Counted from the first letter of the stretch, positions 45,313 to 54,534 are shown. The stretch: DNA of 64,000 nt from Vibrio sp. S9_S30 (GCF_014694455.1 NZ_JAAUWT010000016.1:62001-126000); one strand, 5' to 3'. The notes: generated from the letters alone by a model not told the origin. Made by a program: numbers and translations.

Positions 45313-46712
45313 GATGAAGTCTCCAGATTGGCTCGATGTTCGTATTGGTGGAAGGTGGTCATTTCGTTGCTCAGTGCGAGCAGCTTATTCAGTGCGATAA
45401 GGTAGTGGAAACGTGCGGCATGTTGCTGCGTTTTAATGCTGGCGAGATAAAGCTGCGCATCAACCACTTCTAATGAGTTCGATAAACCCTGTGAAAACGC
45501 ACGTTGGCGAAGCTTCAGGTTTTCTTCTGCCAAATTGACGCTAGAAATGAGTCCATTGACTTCTTCTTTGGCTTGTTCGGCTTCTAAATAGGTTTTTTCC
45601 ACAAACACTTGTAAATCTTTTCGTGCTTGTGCCTTTAAATGTTGTACCTGCTGAACGGCGCTATGAGCGGCTTGAGAGCGTTCAGAACGGCCTGAAGAAT
45701 CGATAAGCGGGATGCTGACGCCGATACCAACAAGCCAATCGGGCTTCATTTGGCTGGCCAAGCTATCGTGTTCATAGACGGTGTAATCACCATAGAGGTA
45801 AACGTTCGGGAAGTATTTGCCGTCTTCCGCTTTCACTAAGTGATTGGCTTGTTGTTCCTTAGCGTCGAGCAAGTGTAAGCCAGGGTAAGTCTTTAAGGTT
45901 TGATCAACAAAAGCCGACATGGGCGGTAGGCTATCGTTGATAAACAGGTGGCTTTGCAGCTGGATATCTTCTACGTTCAACATACTCGCCAACGCCGTTT
46001 TGGCGATGTCTAAATCGCGCTCCGCTTTTTTTCGATCAACCTTGGCTTTATCTAAAGAGGCTTCGGCTTGCAAGCGCTCCACTTTGGCGATTTGCCCCTG
46101 TTTTTCCATTTTCAACGCAAAATCGCGATGTTTTCTTAACCCATCTTCTACGGCATGCCTTGTTTCCACGACTTGTTGAGCAAGGACGACGCTGAAGTAA
46201 AACTGGGTCAGATCGTCAAATTTTGCCTGCCTTTCCATTTCAAGTTGGCTACGCGCTTCTTCGGTTTGACCTTTTGCGATCTCTTGAGCTGCTGTGATTC
46301 TGCCGCCAGTGAATATCGGCCATATGGCTCGGATAGACGATGAAAAAATGTCTTTCTCGGTAATAGTGGAGCTCGCCCCCGCTAGGCTTTGAATCACACT
46401 GGGAGGCAACATATGGCCTAAGCCCGACAAGTCGATACTGGAACTTTCTGCGACTTGCTTAGCCGACAATGTGACATCGTCACTTAAGCGCGTGTAGTGA
46501 GCAGAAAGGGTGATGCTGGGTAAGTTTAAACGGTCTTTAGATGCTTGAAGGTGTTGGTAGCGCTGTAGATTCGCTCGAGAAGCAGACAAGGCATCGCTTT
46601 GTTGTTGCACAATTTGCCACGCTTGGTCGAAGCTAACTGGCTGAGATTGTGTCGAGAAAGGCAGGGCAATCAGCCCCCCTAAAAGAACGGCGCAAGGTCT
46701 TTTCATCATCAT
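45309..46712 (-). CDS. TolC-family outer-membrane efflux channel
   Basis: 467 residues. Signal peptide with cleavage near STQSQP, then two repeated outer-membrane factor domains with long helices (FDQAWQIVQQQSDALSASRA and YPGLHLLDAKEQQANHLV). VGIGVSIPLIDSSGR is a family block. It forms the trimeric channel for the export operon. The first codons are ATG-ATG-ATG, so the start can slide by two. It is the promoter-proximal gene. Two operator-like repeats precede it in the divergent region. Confidence 0.92.
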   Translation of the reverse strand: MMMKRPCAVLLGGLIALPFSTQSQPVSFDQAWQIVQQQSDALSASRANLQRYQHLQASKDRLNLPSITLSAHYTRLSDDVTLSAKQVAESSSIDLSGLGHMLPPSVIQSLAGASSTITEKDIFSSSIRAIWPIFTGGRITAAQEIAKGQTEEARSQLEMERQAKFDDLTQFYFSVVLAQQVVETRHAVEDGLRKHRDFALKMEKQGQIAKVERLQAEASLDKAKVDRKKAERDLDIAKTALASMLNVEDIQLQSHLFINDSLPPMSAFVDQTLKTYPGLHLLDAKEQQANHLVKAEDGKYFPNVYLYGDYTVYEHDSLASQMKPDWLVGIGVSIPLIDSSGRSERSQAAHSAVQQVQHLKAQARKDLQVFVEKTYLEAEQAKEEVNGLISSVNLAEENLKLRQRAFSQGLSNSLEVVDAQLYLASIKTQQHAARFHYLIALNKLLALSNEMTTFHQYEHRANLETSS

Positions 46713-46736
46713 TAATATACCGCTAAACGTTAAAAT

Positions 46737-46782
46737 TAGAGTTAATGCCCTAAAAATAAAAATAGAGTTTATACTCTAAAAA
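46737..46782. promoter_or_regulatory. Paired operator-like repeats between the efflux operon and the sensor kinase
   Basis: Two 20-base copies, TAGAGTTAATGCCCTAAAAA (46737-46756) and TAGAGTTTATACTCTAAAAA (46763-46782), start 26 bases apart. The second contains the perfect inverted repeat TAGAGT-N4-ACTCTA; the first keeps one half. They lie 25 bases upstream of the TolC-type start. A TetR- or MarR-type repressor is likely, but none is adjacent. Confidence 0.65.
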
Positions 46783-46894
46783 ATAACGGTGCAACCGAGT
46801 CTTTTTGATAACGGAGTCAATTTTTTTGCGACGCCTAACGGAAGCCAGGTTTCTTTTTTGTTATGTTCCGAGCTCAGAATCAAGGGGAATCACC

Positions 46895-48499
46895 GTGTTA
46901 AGTTGGAAGAATCTGAGTTTCCGCCGTAGGCTTTTGATAATTATGACATTATCTGGTCTGTTCGAGCTGCTGATTTTAACCGCAGCCGGATTTGCCTACA
47001 TAAAGCACTCCCAGCAAGAAGAGATGGGCTACAAAGCACTCGGAATTGCGCAATTTTTGGCTCAGTCTCAATCGGTTGTCGACATGGTGACAACCGAAGA
47101 GGTGGGGCTGCTCCCACAAGAATTTAAAGATCTGACGGACTTCATTGGGGCGACCTTTATCGTGATTGGTAATAAAGAGGGTATCCGTTTGATCCACCCA
47201 GTAAGTGAACGGGTGGGTAAGCCCATGAAAGGGGGCGATAATATTAAGGCGCTTGAATTTGGGCAGTCTTACGTATCCTATGCGGAAGGTTCATTGGGTA
47301 AATCGGTTCGTGGTAAAAGCCCTGTATTTGATCGCGATGGCAATATTATTGGGGTGGTTTCTGTGGGGTATTTATTGGATAGCCTACAAGACAGAATTGA
47401 ACCTTATCTCGCGTTTCTTATCGCGATGGCGTTGTTGGTGGTGATAGCCAATGCCATTTTATCTAATTACGCATCACGACGATTTCAGAAAGCGATATTA
47501 GGGTTTGAGCCAGAAGAAATCGGCCGATTGTATGTTGAGCTCGATGTGACGATGAGCACAATAAAAGAAGGCGTGATCAGCATCGACAATAAAGGATTGA
47601 TTCGATCAATTAATCGCAGTGCGTGTAACATTCTTAAAATTAAGCGCGATAGCGTGATGAACAGGCCAATGAAAGACGTGCTGCCAGACAGTGATTTGAT
47701 TGATATTCTGTCTACAAAAGAACCGCAGCACGACATCGATCTCTATTTGAATGATCAGCGAATTGTCGCCAACCGTAATCCTATTATTGTTAAGGGAGAA
47801 GTGGTTGGAGCGGTGTCGAGTTTCCGTCGTCGCGACGAAATAACCGAGTTGACCAAACAGCTCTCCCAGACCCGTGAATACGCCGACATGCTGCGTTCTC
47901 AAACCCACGAGCACAGAAACAAGCTCAATACCATCAGTGGTTTGGTTCAACTTGGGGAATCTGAAGAAGTACAAAAGCTGATAGGGCAAGAAACGGCACA
48001 CTACCAAGCGTTGATTGGTTTTATAAGGGAGACGGTGAAAGACCCGTTAGTTGCAGGTTTGTTACTTGGTAAAACCGAACGTGCCCGCGAGCTTGGCTTG
48101 GTGCTGGAGATCGATACGGGTACGCGCTTAGAACCGTTGCCATATCACATGAATGCGGAAGATCTGGTGACGATTTTAGGTAACCTAATTGACAATGCGT
48201 TTGACGCAATGATGGTTGAGCGTGGAAACATGCCCAGTAACCACATTTTTGTTTCTATCAGCGATTACGGTACCGAGGTTATTTTAGAAGTAGAAGACAG
48301 CGGTTGCGGTTTGCCAAGTGACATTGATGTCGCCAAACTGGTTAACAAAGGGGTATCGAGCAAAGCGAAAAATAATCGAGGGGTCGGGCTTTACCTGGTC
48401 GATAATTTGGTGAGGCACTATGGTGGTCAGCTCGATATTGGAAACGGACCGACTCAAGGAGTAAGAGCAACGGTGTATATACCAAAGGAAAAGCAATAA
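46895..48499 (+). CDS. CitA/DcuS-type sensor histidine kinase
   Basis: 534 residues from the GTG at 46895, which has AGGGG seven bases upstream; the longer frame from TTG at 46805 lacks a ribosome site. TM1 near 12-34, a periplasmic sCache-type sensor (about 35-165, with IHPVSERVGKPMKGGD and ARGKSPVFDRDGN-like motifs), TM2 near 170-190, a PAS domain (about 215-310), then the kinase with the H-box RSQTHEHRNKLN (His338), N-box NLIDNAFDAM, and DSGCGLP and GVGLYLV. The family senses carboxylates such as citrate or fumarate. The response regulator overlaps its stop, and a tricarboxylate transporter is nearby. Confidence 0.94.
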   Translation: MLSWKNLSFRRRLLIIMTLSGLFELLILTAAGFAYIKHSQQEEMGYKALGIAQFLAQSQSVVDMVTTEEVGLLPQEFKDLTDFIGATFIVIGNKEGIRLIHPVSERVGKPMKGGDNIKALEFGQSYVSYAEGSLGKSVRGKSPVFDRDGNIIGVVSVGYLLDSLQDRIEPYLAFLIAMALLVVIANAILSNYASRRFQKAILGFEPEEIGRLYVELDVTMSTIKEGVISIDNKGLIRSINRSACNILKIKRDSVMNRPMKDVLPDSDLIDILSTKEPQHDIDLYLNDQRIVANRNPIIVKGEVVGAVSSFRRRDEITELTKQLSQTREYADMLRSQTHEHRNKLNTISGLVQLGESEEVQKLIGQETAHYQALIGFIRETVKDPLVAGLLLGKTERARELGLVLEIDTGTRLEPLPYHMNAEDLVTILGNLIDNAFDAMMVERGNMPSNHIFVSISDYGTEVILEVEDSGCGLPSDIDVAKLVNKGVSSKAKNNRGVGLYLVDNLVRHYGGQLDIGNGPTQGVRATVYIPKEKQ

Positions 48500-49185
48500 T
48501 GGCGGCAAGGACAAAGGTGATGATCATCGAGGACGACGAAGGTATCGCTGAGGTACATCACCGATATCTGAATCAGATTGGTGGGTTTGATGTGGTCGCC
48601 ATCGCCACCTCGCAATCCGAAGCCGAGATGCAGTTGGATCTTCTTCAACCGGATCTTGTGATACTGGATGTGTATCTGCCCGACGGGAATGGGCTCGAAA
48701 TTCTTAGCCAAGTCAGGCAGCAAAAACAGCATTGCGATGTGATTTTGGTTACAGCGGCGCGGGACGTGGATACGCTGCAAGAAGCCATGCGAGGTGGGGT
48801 GGTCGATTACTTGTTGAAACCGGTGATTTTTTCACGCCTTGAAGCCGCGTTGAAAAAGTATCAAGCACAAAAACAAGAGCTGGAAACGGTATCCGATTTG
48901 GATCAGAAACTGGTCGATAAAATGTTGCAATCATCGACGACACAAGAGCCTTTGACGAATCGACTACCGAAAGGCATTGACGGCGTAACACTGGACAAAA
49001 TTCGTCAGCTCTTTAGCGGCAACGCACAATTCACCGCCGACGAAGCAGGGATCAAAATTGGTGCTAGCCGAACAACAGCAAGACGATACCTTGAATACCT
49101 CATTAGCACGGGTGAGATTGAAGCCGACGTCCATTATGGTTCAGTTGGTCGACCTGAGCGCACTTATCGCAGAATCTTTCGCTAA
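48499..49185 (+). CDS. CitB/DcuR-type response regulator
   Basis: 228 residues. Receiver domain with IIEDDEG, Asp57 in LVILDVYLPDGNG and Lys107 in DYLLKPV; then a winged-helix type DNA-binding region (TADEAGIKIGASRTTARRYLEYL). The ATG shares a base with the kinase stop, so it is the coupled partner. Likely target: the TctCBA transporter downstream, and the binding-protein gene next to it. Confidence 0.94.
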   Translation: MAARTKVMIIEDDEGIAEVHHRYLNQIGGFDVVAIATSQSEAEMQLDLLQPDLVILDVYLPDGNGLEILSQVRQQKQHCDVILVTAARDVDTLQEAMRGGVVDYLLKPVIFSRLEAALKKYQAQKQELETVSDLDQKLVDKMLQSSTTQEPLTNRLPKGIDGVTLDKIRQLFSGNAQFTADEAGIKIGASRTTARRYLEYLISTGEIEADVHYGSVGRPERTYRRIFR

Positions 49186-49273
49186 CTCTGTTCTGGAGCG
49201 AGCTTGTGGTTAAAATGAACAGATCCTAACAAATTGTCTAAACTTGGATAAGGCAATGTGTTAGGGCTTTCTT

Positions 49274-50236
49274 ATGAGAAAATTGTTTTTGCTGCTGACG
49301 GTGACGCTATCTGCAAACACGAGTTTTGCTAAAGAACTTGTTTTTATTCATAGCTATCATTTTGAATACCCATGGGTAGAAGAGTATCGAGAAGGCTTCC
49401 ATAGCGAAATCGAGAATATGAATATCCATGACTTCCAAATGGATACTAAGCGTAAGCCAGTGAGTCAGTTTCCTGCCATAGCGGATAAAGCGTGGGCGTT
49501 TATTCAGCAGCACAATCCCGATATTGTGGTGGTGTCTGACGATAATGCGCTGAAATATTTAGGTCCCCGCTTAATCGAAAGCAACATTCCTACTTTCTTC
49601 TTAGGAATTAATGCTAATCCTCGAAACTATGTGCCAATCACCCCCAATATATCAGGCGTGTTAGAGCGACCACTGATGAAGCGATCCGTTTATATGATCA
49701 GCAAAGTGTTACCCGACGTAGCGAAGGTTCGAGTACTGATGGACGGGACGGTGACATCGCATGCCATTCTCAATACCTCTTTTAGTAATAAGTTAACTCA
49801 AGATATTAATGGAATAACGGTGGATACCAGCCTGATTTCGAAGTACGAACTCTGGGAAAGTAATGTCTTGAAGGCCAAACAACAGGGCTATGATGCCATT
49901 ATCATCGCCAACTATGCTGCATTAAAAGACGAATCTGGCAGGCACTATTCATTGGATGAAGTGAGCACTTGGACAAGTGAAAACTCCCCCTTACCTGTTT
50001 TTGCGTTTTGGTCGTATTCCGTTGGCAAAGGGAGAGCCATTGGTGGGTTGAGTATCAGTGCGCTTGAGCAAGGGATTGAAGTGGCCAAATTAATTAATGA
50101 GTATAATGAAACGGGTGACATGCCAACCATTATCACACCCAAGAAAGGGGTGTTCATATTCAGTAAGAAAGAGTTAAAGCGTTGGCAGTTAAGTATGCCT
50201 AGCGACATTGCAACGAAAGCGGAAATGCTGGATTAA
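49274..50236 (+). CDS. Periplasmic binding protein (ABC_sub_bind type), stand-alone
   Basis: 320 residues with a signal peptide (about 1-19, cleavage near SFAKE). LVFIHSYHFEYPWVEEYREGF opens the domain; DIVVVSDDNALKYLGPRL and VFAFWSYSVGKGRAIGGLSI follow, as in the PF04392-type solute-binding family often found next to sensor kinases. No permease of its own is present. It lies between the two-component system and the Tct transporter and may present a ligand to the sensor; this is inference. Confidence 0.85.
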   Translation: MRKLFLLLTVTLSANTSFAKELVFIHSYHFEYPWVEEYREGFHSEIENMNIHDFQMDTKRKPVSQFPAIADKAWAFIQQHNPDIVVVSDDNALKYLGPRLIESNIPTFFLGINANPRNYVPITPNISGVLERPLMKRSVYMISKVLPDVAKVRVLMDGTVTSHAILNTSFSNKLTQDINGITVDTSLISKYELWESNVLKAKQQGYDAIIIANYAALKDESGRHYSLDEVSTWTSENSPLPVFAFWSYSVGKGRAIGGLSISALEQGIEVAKLINEYNETGDMPTIITPKKGVFIFSKKELKRWQLSMPSDIATKAEMLD

Positions 50237-50332
50237 CATGGCGTTGTGAACAACCAGTCCATCGACGGCGTGAAACGTTTTATCAATTAAAATCTTTAAA
50301 AACTTTGTAAACCAATAAGCTTTTAGAAAACC

Positions 50333-50362
50333 AAAAGGCTTCCGGTTTTTCAGAAGCCTTTT
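50333..50362. terminator. Bidirectional terminator between the binding-protein gene and tctA
   Basis: AAAAGGCTTC and GAAGCCTTTT make a perfect 10-bp stem with a 10-base loop; T runs follow on both strands. Confidence 0.85.
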
Positions 50363-50400
50363 GAGATCTTGTCATTAGTACCTAAGTGCGTGTTCTCGAA

Positions 50401-51936
50401 CTAATCTTGGTGGTTCGGGGCTGAGGCATGGCGTTGTTTTAAAAATCCAACAAGCTGAGCGATAAGAGGGCTTAGCAGAACAGCTAGCGCTAATGTCGCG
50501 AAGACCCCCGTTATAGGGCGCTCCCAAAGGAAACTCAGTTCACCGTCACTGATCATAAGCGCACGGCGTAGGTTTTCTTCCATCAATCCGCCCAGAATAA
50601 ATCCGAGTAGTAATGGGGCAAGCGGGAAGTTTGCCAACCTTAATGCGATGGCTGCCATGGCAATCAATAGCATGATGAACACATCCATCGTGTTAAATGA
50701 CACCAAGTACACACCAGTGATGGAGAAGAACAGAATCATGGGCAGAAGTACGGTACGAGGCACCATCAGTAGCTTCGAGATGTATGGGATCAGCGGTAGG
50801 TTTAAGATAATCAACACAATGTTACCAAAGTACATGGAGATGATAACCGACCAGAATACATCCGGGTGATCCACAAACAGGCGCGGACCTGGCTGAATGC
50901 CATACGCAATCAGGGCACCTAGCATGATGGCCGTGGTGCCTGATCCCGGAATGCCTAACGTAAGCAAAGGAACAAAGGAACCACTAGACGCGGCATTGTT
51001 GGCAGACTCTGGGGCAACCAAGCCTCGGATGCTGCCCTTACCGAACTCTTCACGCTTGTCTTTGGGCGCAAGGTTACGTTCCATTCCGTAACTTAAAAAC
51101 GCTGCAATGGTTGCGCCTGCACCAGGAAGCACACCCGTAAAAAAACCCAGTACGGAAGAGCGCAGAGAAACAGGAGCTACCTCTTTGATTTCTTCTTTGG
51201 TGACTTTCATGCTGCCTAAGTTTTTGATCTTGTTGCTTTCATCACCTCGGGTGTCTTGTTGTGGCTTTAGAATGCCCATTAAGGTTTCGCCAAGGGCAAA
51301 TGTAGCCATGGCAAGTAATAGGAAGCTAAAACCATCCATCAAATCAGTCAAACCAAAGGTGAAGCGTTCCACACCAACACCTTTGTCGATACCTACCGTT
51401 GAAAGCATTAAGCCTAAAATGGTCATCATCCACGCTTTCAATACCTGACCTTTACCAGCGAACGCGGCGACGGCAGACAAACCGAGCAACATGAGTGCGA
51501 AATAATCGGAAGATTGGAAGCTTAACGAAACGCTGGCAAGGGCAGGGGCAGCAACCAATAACATGATGGCTGAAAGCGTGCCTCCAGTAAAAGAGGAGTA
51601 AGCCGCCAGTGCCAGCGCCTTACCGGCCATGCCTTTTTGTGCCATTGGGTAGCCATCAAACGCGGTCACCACTGTCGACGAACACCCCGGAGCGTTAATC
51701 AAGATTGAAGAGGTAGAACCTCCGAAAACGGCCCCATAATACACCCCAGCCATGAGAATCAACCCCGATGCGGGATCAAGGCCATAACTGATCGGGATCA
51801 TCAATGCGATAGCCGAAATCGGACCAAGCCCCGGCAACATGCCAATAAACGTTCCGACGAAACAGCCCACGATCACCATCATGATGTTCATTGGCATCAC
51901 TGCGGTAGAGAGACCCGCTAATATTCCATCTAACAT
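50401..51936 (-). CDS. tctA: Tripartite tricarboxylate transporter, large membrane subunit
   Basis: 511 residues, about eleven helices. GCFVGTFIGMLPGLGPISAIALMIP and GGSTSSILINAPGCSSTVVTAFDGYP carry the two TctA glycine-rich signatures; FFTGVLPGAGATIAAFLSYGMER is the second repeat. With TctB and TctC it imports tri- or dicarboxylates with a cation gradient. Ten bases separate it from tctB. Confidence 0.95.
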   Translation of the reverse strand: MLDGILAGLSTAVMPMNIMMVIVGCFVGTFIGMLPGLGPISAIALMIPISYGLDPASGLILMAGVYYGAVFGGSTSSILINAPGCSSTVVTAFDGYPMAQKGMAGKALALAAYSSFTGGTLSAIMLLVAAPALASVSLSFQSSDYFALMLLGLSAVAAFAGKGQVLKAWMMTILGLMLSTVGIDKGVGVERFTFGLTDLMDGFSFLLLAMATFALGETLMGILKPQQDTRGDESNKIKNLGSMKVTKEEIKEVAPVSLRSSVLGFFTGVLPGAGATIAAFLSYGMERNLAPKDKREEFGKGSIRGLVAPESANNAASSGSFVPLLTLGIPGSGTTAIMLGALIAYGIQPGPRLFVDHPDVFWSVIISMYFGNIVLIILNLPLIPYISKLLMVPRTVLLPMILFFSITGVYLVSFNTMDVFIMLLIAMAAIALRLANFPLAPLLLGFILGGLMEENLRRALMISDGELSFLWERPITGVFATLALAVLLSPLIAQLVGFLKQRHASAPNHQD

Positions 51937-51945
51937 GTCAATCTC

Positions 51946-52425
51946 CTACCAGATAGAGAACAAAACACCCGGTTCCAGATAGATATCCAAACCTTGTGTC
52001 AGTAGTAAATAGAAAGCGATAACAAACGGGAAAGACGCGCCAAGCAAGATGGATTTCTTGCGTTCTCCAAGCATGTAGAACCCGATCATTAGAAATAAAC
52101 CAGTGGCTAGTACAAATCCAACGTAGGTAAGACCGACGCCATACATCGCCATTAACACGAGGAAACCACTAAGCAGTTTCCAATCAAACCCCGTGAGTGA
52201 ACTGTTTTCGTCATCAGGGCGACCAGTGACAAGCAGCATCAAAGAGAGGACAACGCCAACAAAAGTGAGCAGTGTCGGAAGTGTGCGCGCTGTAAAGGGT
52301 TCGTATTCATCCCCGGGAAATAGAGGGATTTGCGTGGTTTGATAGCCGTAACATAAGCAGACGACGAGAAATATCATCGCACCCACACGGTCGCGGCAAA
52401 ATAGGTTGGTGGGCTTAACAGACAT
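51946..52425 (-). CDS. tctB: Tripartite tricarboxylate transporter, small membrane subunit
   Basis: 159 residues and four membrane helices: MIFLVVCLCYGYQTTQIPLF, LPTLLTFVGVVLSLMLLV, FLVLMAMYGVGLTYVGFVLA and ILLGASFPFVIAFYLLL. It sits between tctC and tctA, the standard order on the minus strand, with a 239-base gap before it containing a hairpin. Confidence 0.9.
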   Translation of the reverse strand: MSVKPTNLFCRDRVGAMIFLVVCLCYGYQTTQIPLFPGDEYEPFTARTLPTLLTFVGVVLSLMLLVTGRPDDENSSLTGFDWKLLSGFLVLMAMYGVGLTYVGFVLATGLFLMIGFYMLGERKKSILLGASFPFVIAFYLLLTQGLDIYLEPGVLFSIW

Positions 52426-52598
52426 ATCTTCATTCCTTTGTTCAACTTGGAAGGAAAAGAGCCGCGTACGCTCAGTTAATCAATTTAGTTGTGATGGCGC
52501 GGGTATGGCAACCTCACTGAAGGATAACTAAATAAACAAAGGAGTTTGTCGCTTTACAGCGCACACGGCAAAAGGGGCGGAACAACCAGCTCTGTGAG

Positions 52599-52642
52599 TT
52601 AAGCAGCTCAAACAAAACAGCCTGCTAGGTTCGGCTGCTTAA
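52599..52642 (-). promoter_or_regulatory. Intercistronic hairpin between tctC and tctB
   Basis: TTAAGCAGC (52599-52607) pairs with GCTGCTTAA (52634-52642) in a 9-bp stem with a 26-base loop, directly after the tctC stop. Such hairpins often let the binding protein be made in excess of the membrane subunits. Confidence 0.55.
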
Positions 52643-52664
52643 CAGCACGAGAGCGATCAATCTC

Positions 52665-53636
52665 TTACTTCAGGAAACCAAGTTCACGCATCAGCGAGCC
52701 CATTGTTTCTTCCTGCTCTTCTAGGAACTTGTAGAAAGCTTGATCGGGCTTGTAGTTATCAATCCATCCATTACGGTCTCGAACCGTCGCCCATTCTTTA
52801 GTGGTGTACATCTTAGAGAGCGCATTATTGTATTCGTCGATTTTTGCTTGAGGCGTCCCCGGTGCGGCGAAGAAACCACGCCAGTTCGCAAAAACGGTGT
52901 TGTTACCCTTTTCAACGAGTGTTGGAATGTCTGGTGCCGCAGGGAGGCGTTTAGGCGCGGTCACTGCCAGTATTTTCACTTGACCGCTTTTCGACATTTC
53001 GAGCACCTCTCCAAGCCCTGTAGAAAGAAGCTGAGTTTCACCAGAGAGCAGCGCAGCCATAGCTTTACCCCCTGCATCGTATGCAATGTAGCGTACGGAT
53101 TTAGCATCAAAGCCTTCACCTTTAAAGGCCGCCGCGACGACTAAGTGATCCATACTGCCTCGCGCTGAACCACCGGCGATTTTTACTTTGCGTGGGTCAT
53201 CTTTAAAATCCGCAACCACTTCTTGCCACGTGTTGTACTTGGAATCCGCTGATGTAACGATCGCACCGTAATCGGCAATGGTGGCAGCAACCGGTGTTAA
53301 GTCACGGAAAGATTGTGGGAAAATCCCCGTCAGGGAACGGACAACGATTGGCGTTGAATTCACCATGAGTGTGTTTTCTTGACGCTCCGCGGTTTCGATA
53401 AGGTATGCAATCGCTTTACCACCCCCACCCCCAGACAGATTTTGGAATGAAACTTTGTCGACAATATTGGATTTAACCAACGCATCACCCGTACCACGAG
53501 CCGTCATATCCCAACCACCGCCAGCACCGCCAGGGATCAAAAAGTGAATTTTTTCCATGTCAGCGGCAAATGCGCTGAAAGAAAAGCTAGCAGCAATAAC
53601 GGCTGCCGCCAAAGAGGGTTTCAGTACCTTTATCAT
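52665..53636 (-). CDS. tctC: Tripartite tricarboxylate transporter, periplasmic binding protein
   Basis: 323 residues. Signal peptide about 1-24 (AAVIAASFSFSAFAAD). IHFLIPGGAGGGWDMTARGTG is the substrate-binding opening of the Tct/Bug family; VKIAGGSARGSMDHLVVAAAF is the second binding block. It is promoter-proximal in the tctCBA operon. The likely ligand is citrate or a related tricarboxylate, in line with the CitA/CitB-type system nearby. As methylcitrate is also a tricarboxylate and the prp operon follows, that is an alternative. Confidence 0.93.
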   Translation of the reverse strand: MIKVLKPSLAAAVIAASFSFSAFAADMEKIHFLIPGGAGGGWDMTARGTGDALVKSNIVDKVSFQNLSGGGGGKAIAYLIETAERQENTLMVNSTPIVVRSLTGIFPQSFRDLTPVAATIADYGAIVTSADSKYNTWQEVVADFKDDPRKVKIAGGSARGSMDHLVVAAAFKGEGFDAKSVRYIAYDAGGKAMAALLSGETQLLSTGLGEVLEMSKSGQVKILAVTAPKRLPAAPDIPTLVEKGNNTVFANWRGFFAAPGTPQAKIDEYNNALSKMYTTKEWATVRDRNGWIDNYKPDQAFYKFLEEQEETMGSLMRELGFLK

Positions 53637-53882
53637 GTCACGTTCCTTATGTCGTTGAGCTTACGTCATAGATAAACTCGTTTTGTTATGTTTATGTTGC
53701 CATATTGAGCTGGTTGTTAAGTTAGTGTGCTGAAGTGTGAAAGCCCAGATAGAGGACTTAAAAAGAATAAAAAACAAAAAGTGAATTAAGTTCATATTGT
53801 TCACGATCATTAAATTAACCCTATTGCATATGAGGCATTAGACAAGTTATATTTGGTAACTTTCTGTTAAATAAGGATTTTT

Positions 53883-54125
53883 TTGTTGATTGATAATGGG
53901 TTTAAGCCCACGGATTACATGATTCGTGTAAACGCTGATCATGCATTTGTGGTCATTGGTTGTATAAGTACAGGTAAAAGTGACGACCCAAAAAGCTGGG
54001 GCGATGAAGCAGTAGTTTGTGATCCTTGGGATGGAAGTGCCTATCACGTATCACAAATAAAAGGAAAGATGTGGGGCGGCGGGCGCATTGCACCTAAATC
54101 GCTTTGTCGTGTAGATTCGAAATAG
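53883..54125 (+). CDS. Short ORF like the C-terminal half of a papain-fold toxin domain (probable orphan fragment)
   Basis: 80 residues with a TTG start (53883 or 53886) and AAGGA just upstream; no ATG is available before residue 12. NADHAFVVIGC followed by WGDEAVVCDPWDG resembles the His and Asp part of papain-like catalytic domains at the ends of secreted toxins. No cysteine-bearing first half is present, nor any export or delivery sequence, so an inactive remnant or cargo cassette is more likely than a working enzyme. The following gene starts nine bases after its stop and could encode immunity. The assignment rests on motif resemblance only. Confidence 0.45.
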   Translation: MLIDNGFKPTDYMIRVNADHAFVVIGCISTGKSDDPKSWGDEAVVCDPWDGSAYHVSQIKGKMWGGGRIAPKSLCRVDSK

Positions 54126-54134
54126 AGGATTGGA

Positions 54135-54404
54135 ATGTTTATATCACTATATGTATTTTCTTGGCTGACCGTGTTTGTAGGAGCGTGGTTAATCAAGTTA
54201 AACGCTCAACCATACATATTACAAGTTGCGCCATTTGTACTAGTTTTCGTGATTATGTCGTTCCTAACAGGATATGGACATAAATGGCTACTTATTGTTT
54301 TATGCGCGATAGCGATCATTGGGTTGTGTTTTGCATCTTTGCAAATTAATGGGGTTTTATCCATCGGGCATAGTGGTGTTATGGAAATCCCAAGCAAAAA
54401 GTAA
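54135..54404 (+). CDS. Small membrane protein, candidate immunity protein
   Basis: 89 residues, three membrane helices: YVFSWLTVFVGAWLI, YILQVAPFVLVFVIMSFL and WLLIVLCAIAIIGLCF. GAGGA lies five bases before the ATG, nine bases after the upstream toxin-like ORF. Small membrane proteins directly downstream of toxin C-termini are commonly immunity proteins; I cannot show that here. A strong terminator closes the unit. Confidence 0.7.
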   Translation: MFISLYVFSWLTVFVGAWLIKLNAQPYILQVAPFVLVFVIMSFLTGYGHKWLLIVLCAIAIIGLCFASLQINGVLSIGHSGVMEIPSKK

Positions 54405-54429
54405 ACGTTTGAATCATTAGCAATCTCTT

Positions 54430-54463
54430 AAGCCGTATTCAATGGAACGAATACGGCTTTTTC
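54430..54463 (+). terminator. Terminator after the small membrane protein gene
   Basis: AAGCCGTATTC and GAATACGGCTT form a perfect 11-bp stem with an 8-base loop, followed by TTTT. Confidence 0.9.
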
Positions 54464-54534
54464 ATTTATTCGCATAGACAGTTTACTGGCTTATCCATAA
54501 TCACTTTTGATGAGTACTTATACGACATTGGTCT

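Noticed and set aside
46805..46894. Longer N-terminus for the sensor kinase
   Set aside because: It begins at TTG with no ribosome site, while the GTG at 46895 has AGGGG at the right distance.
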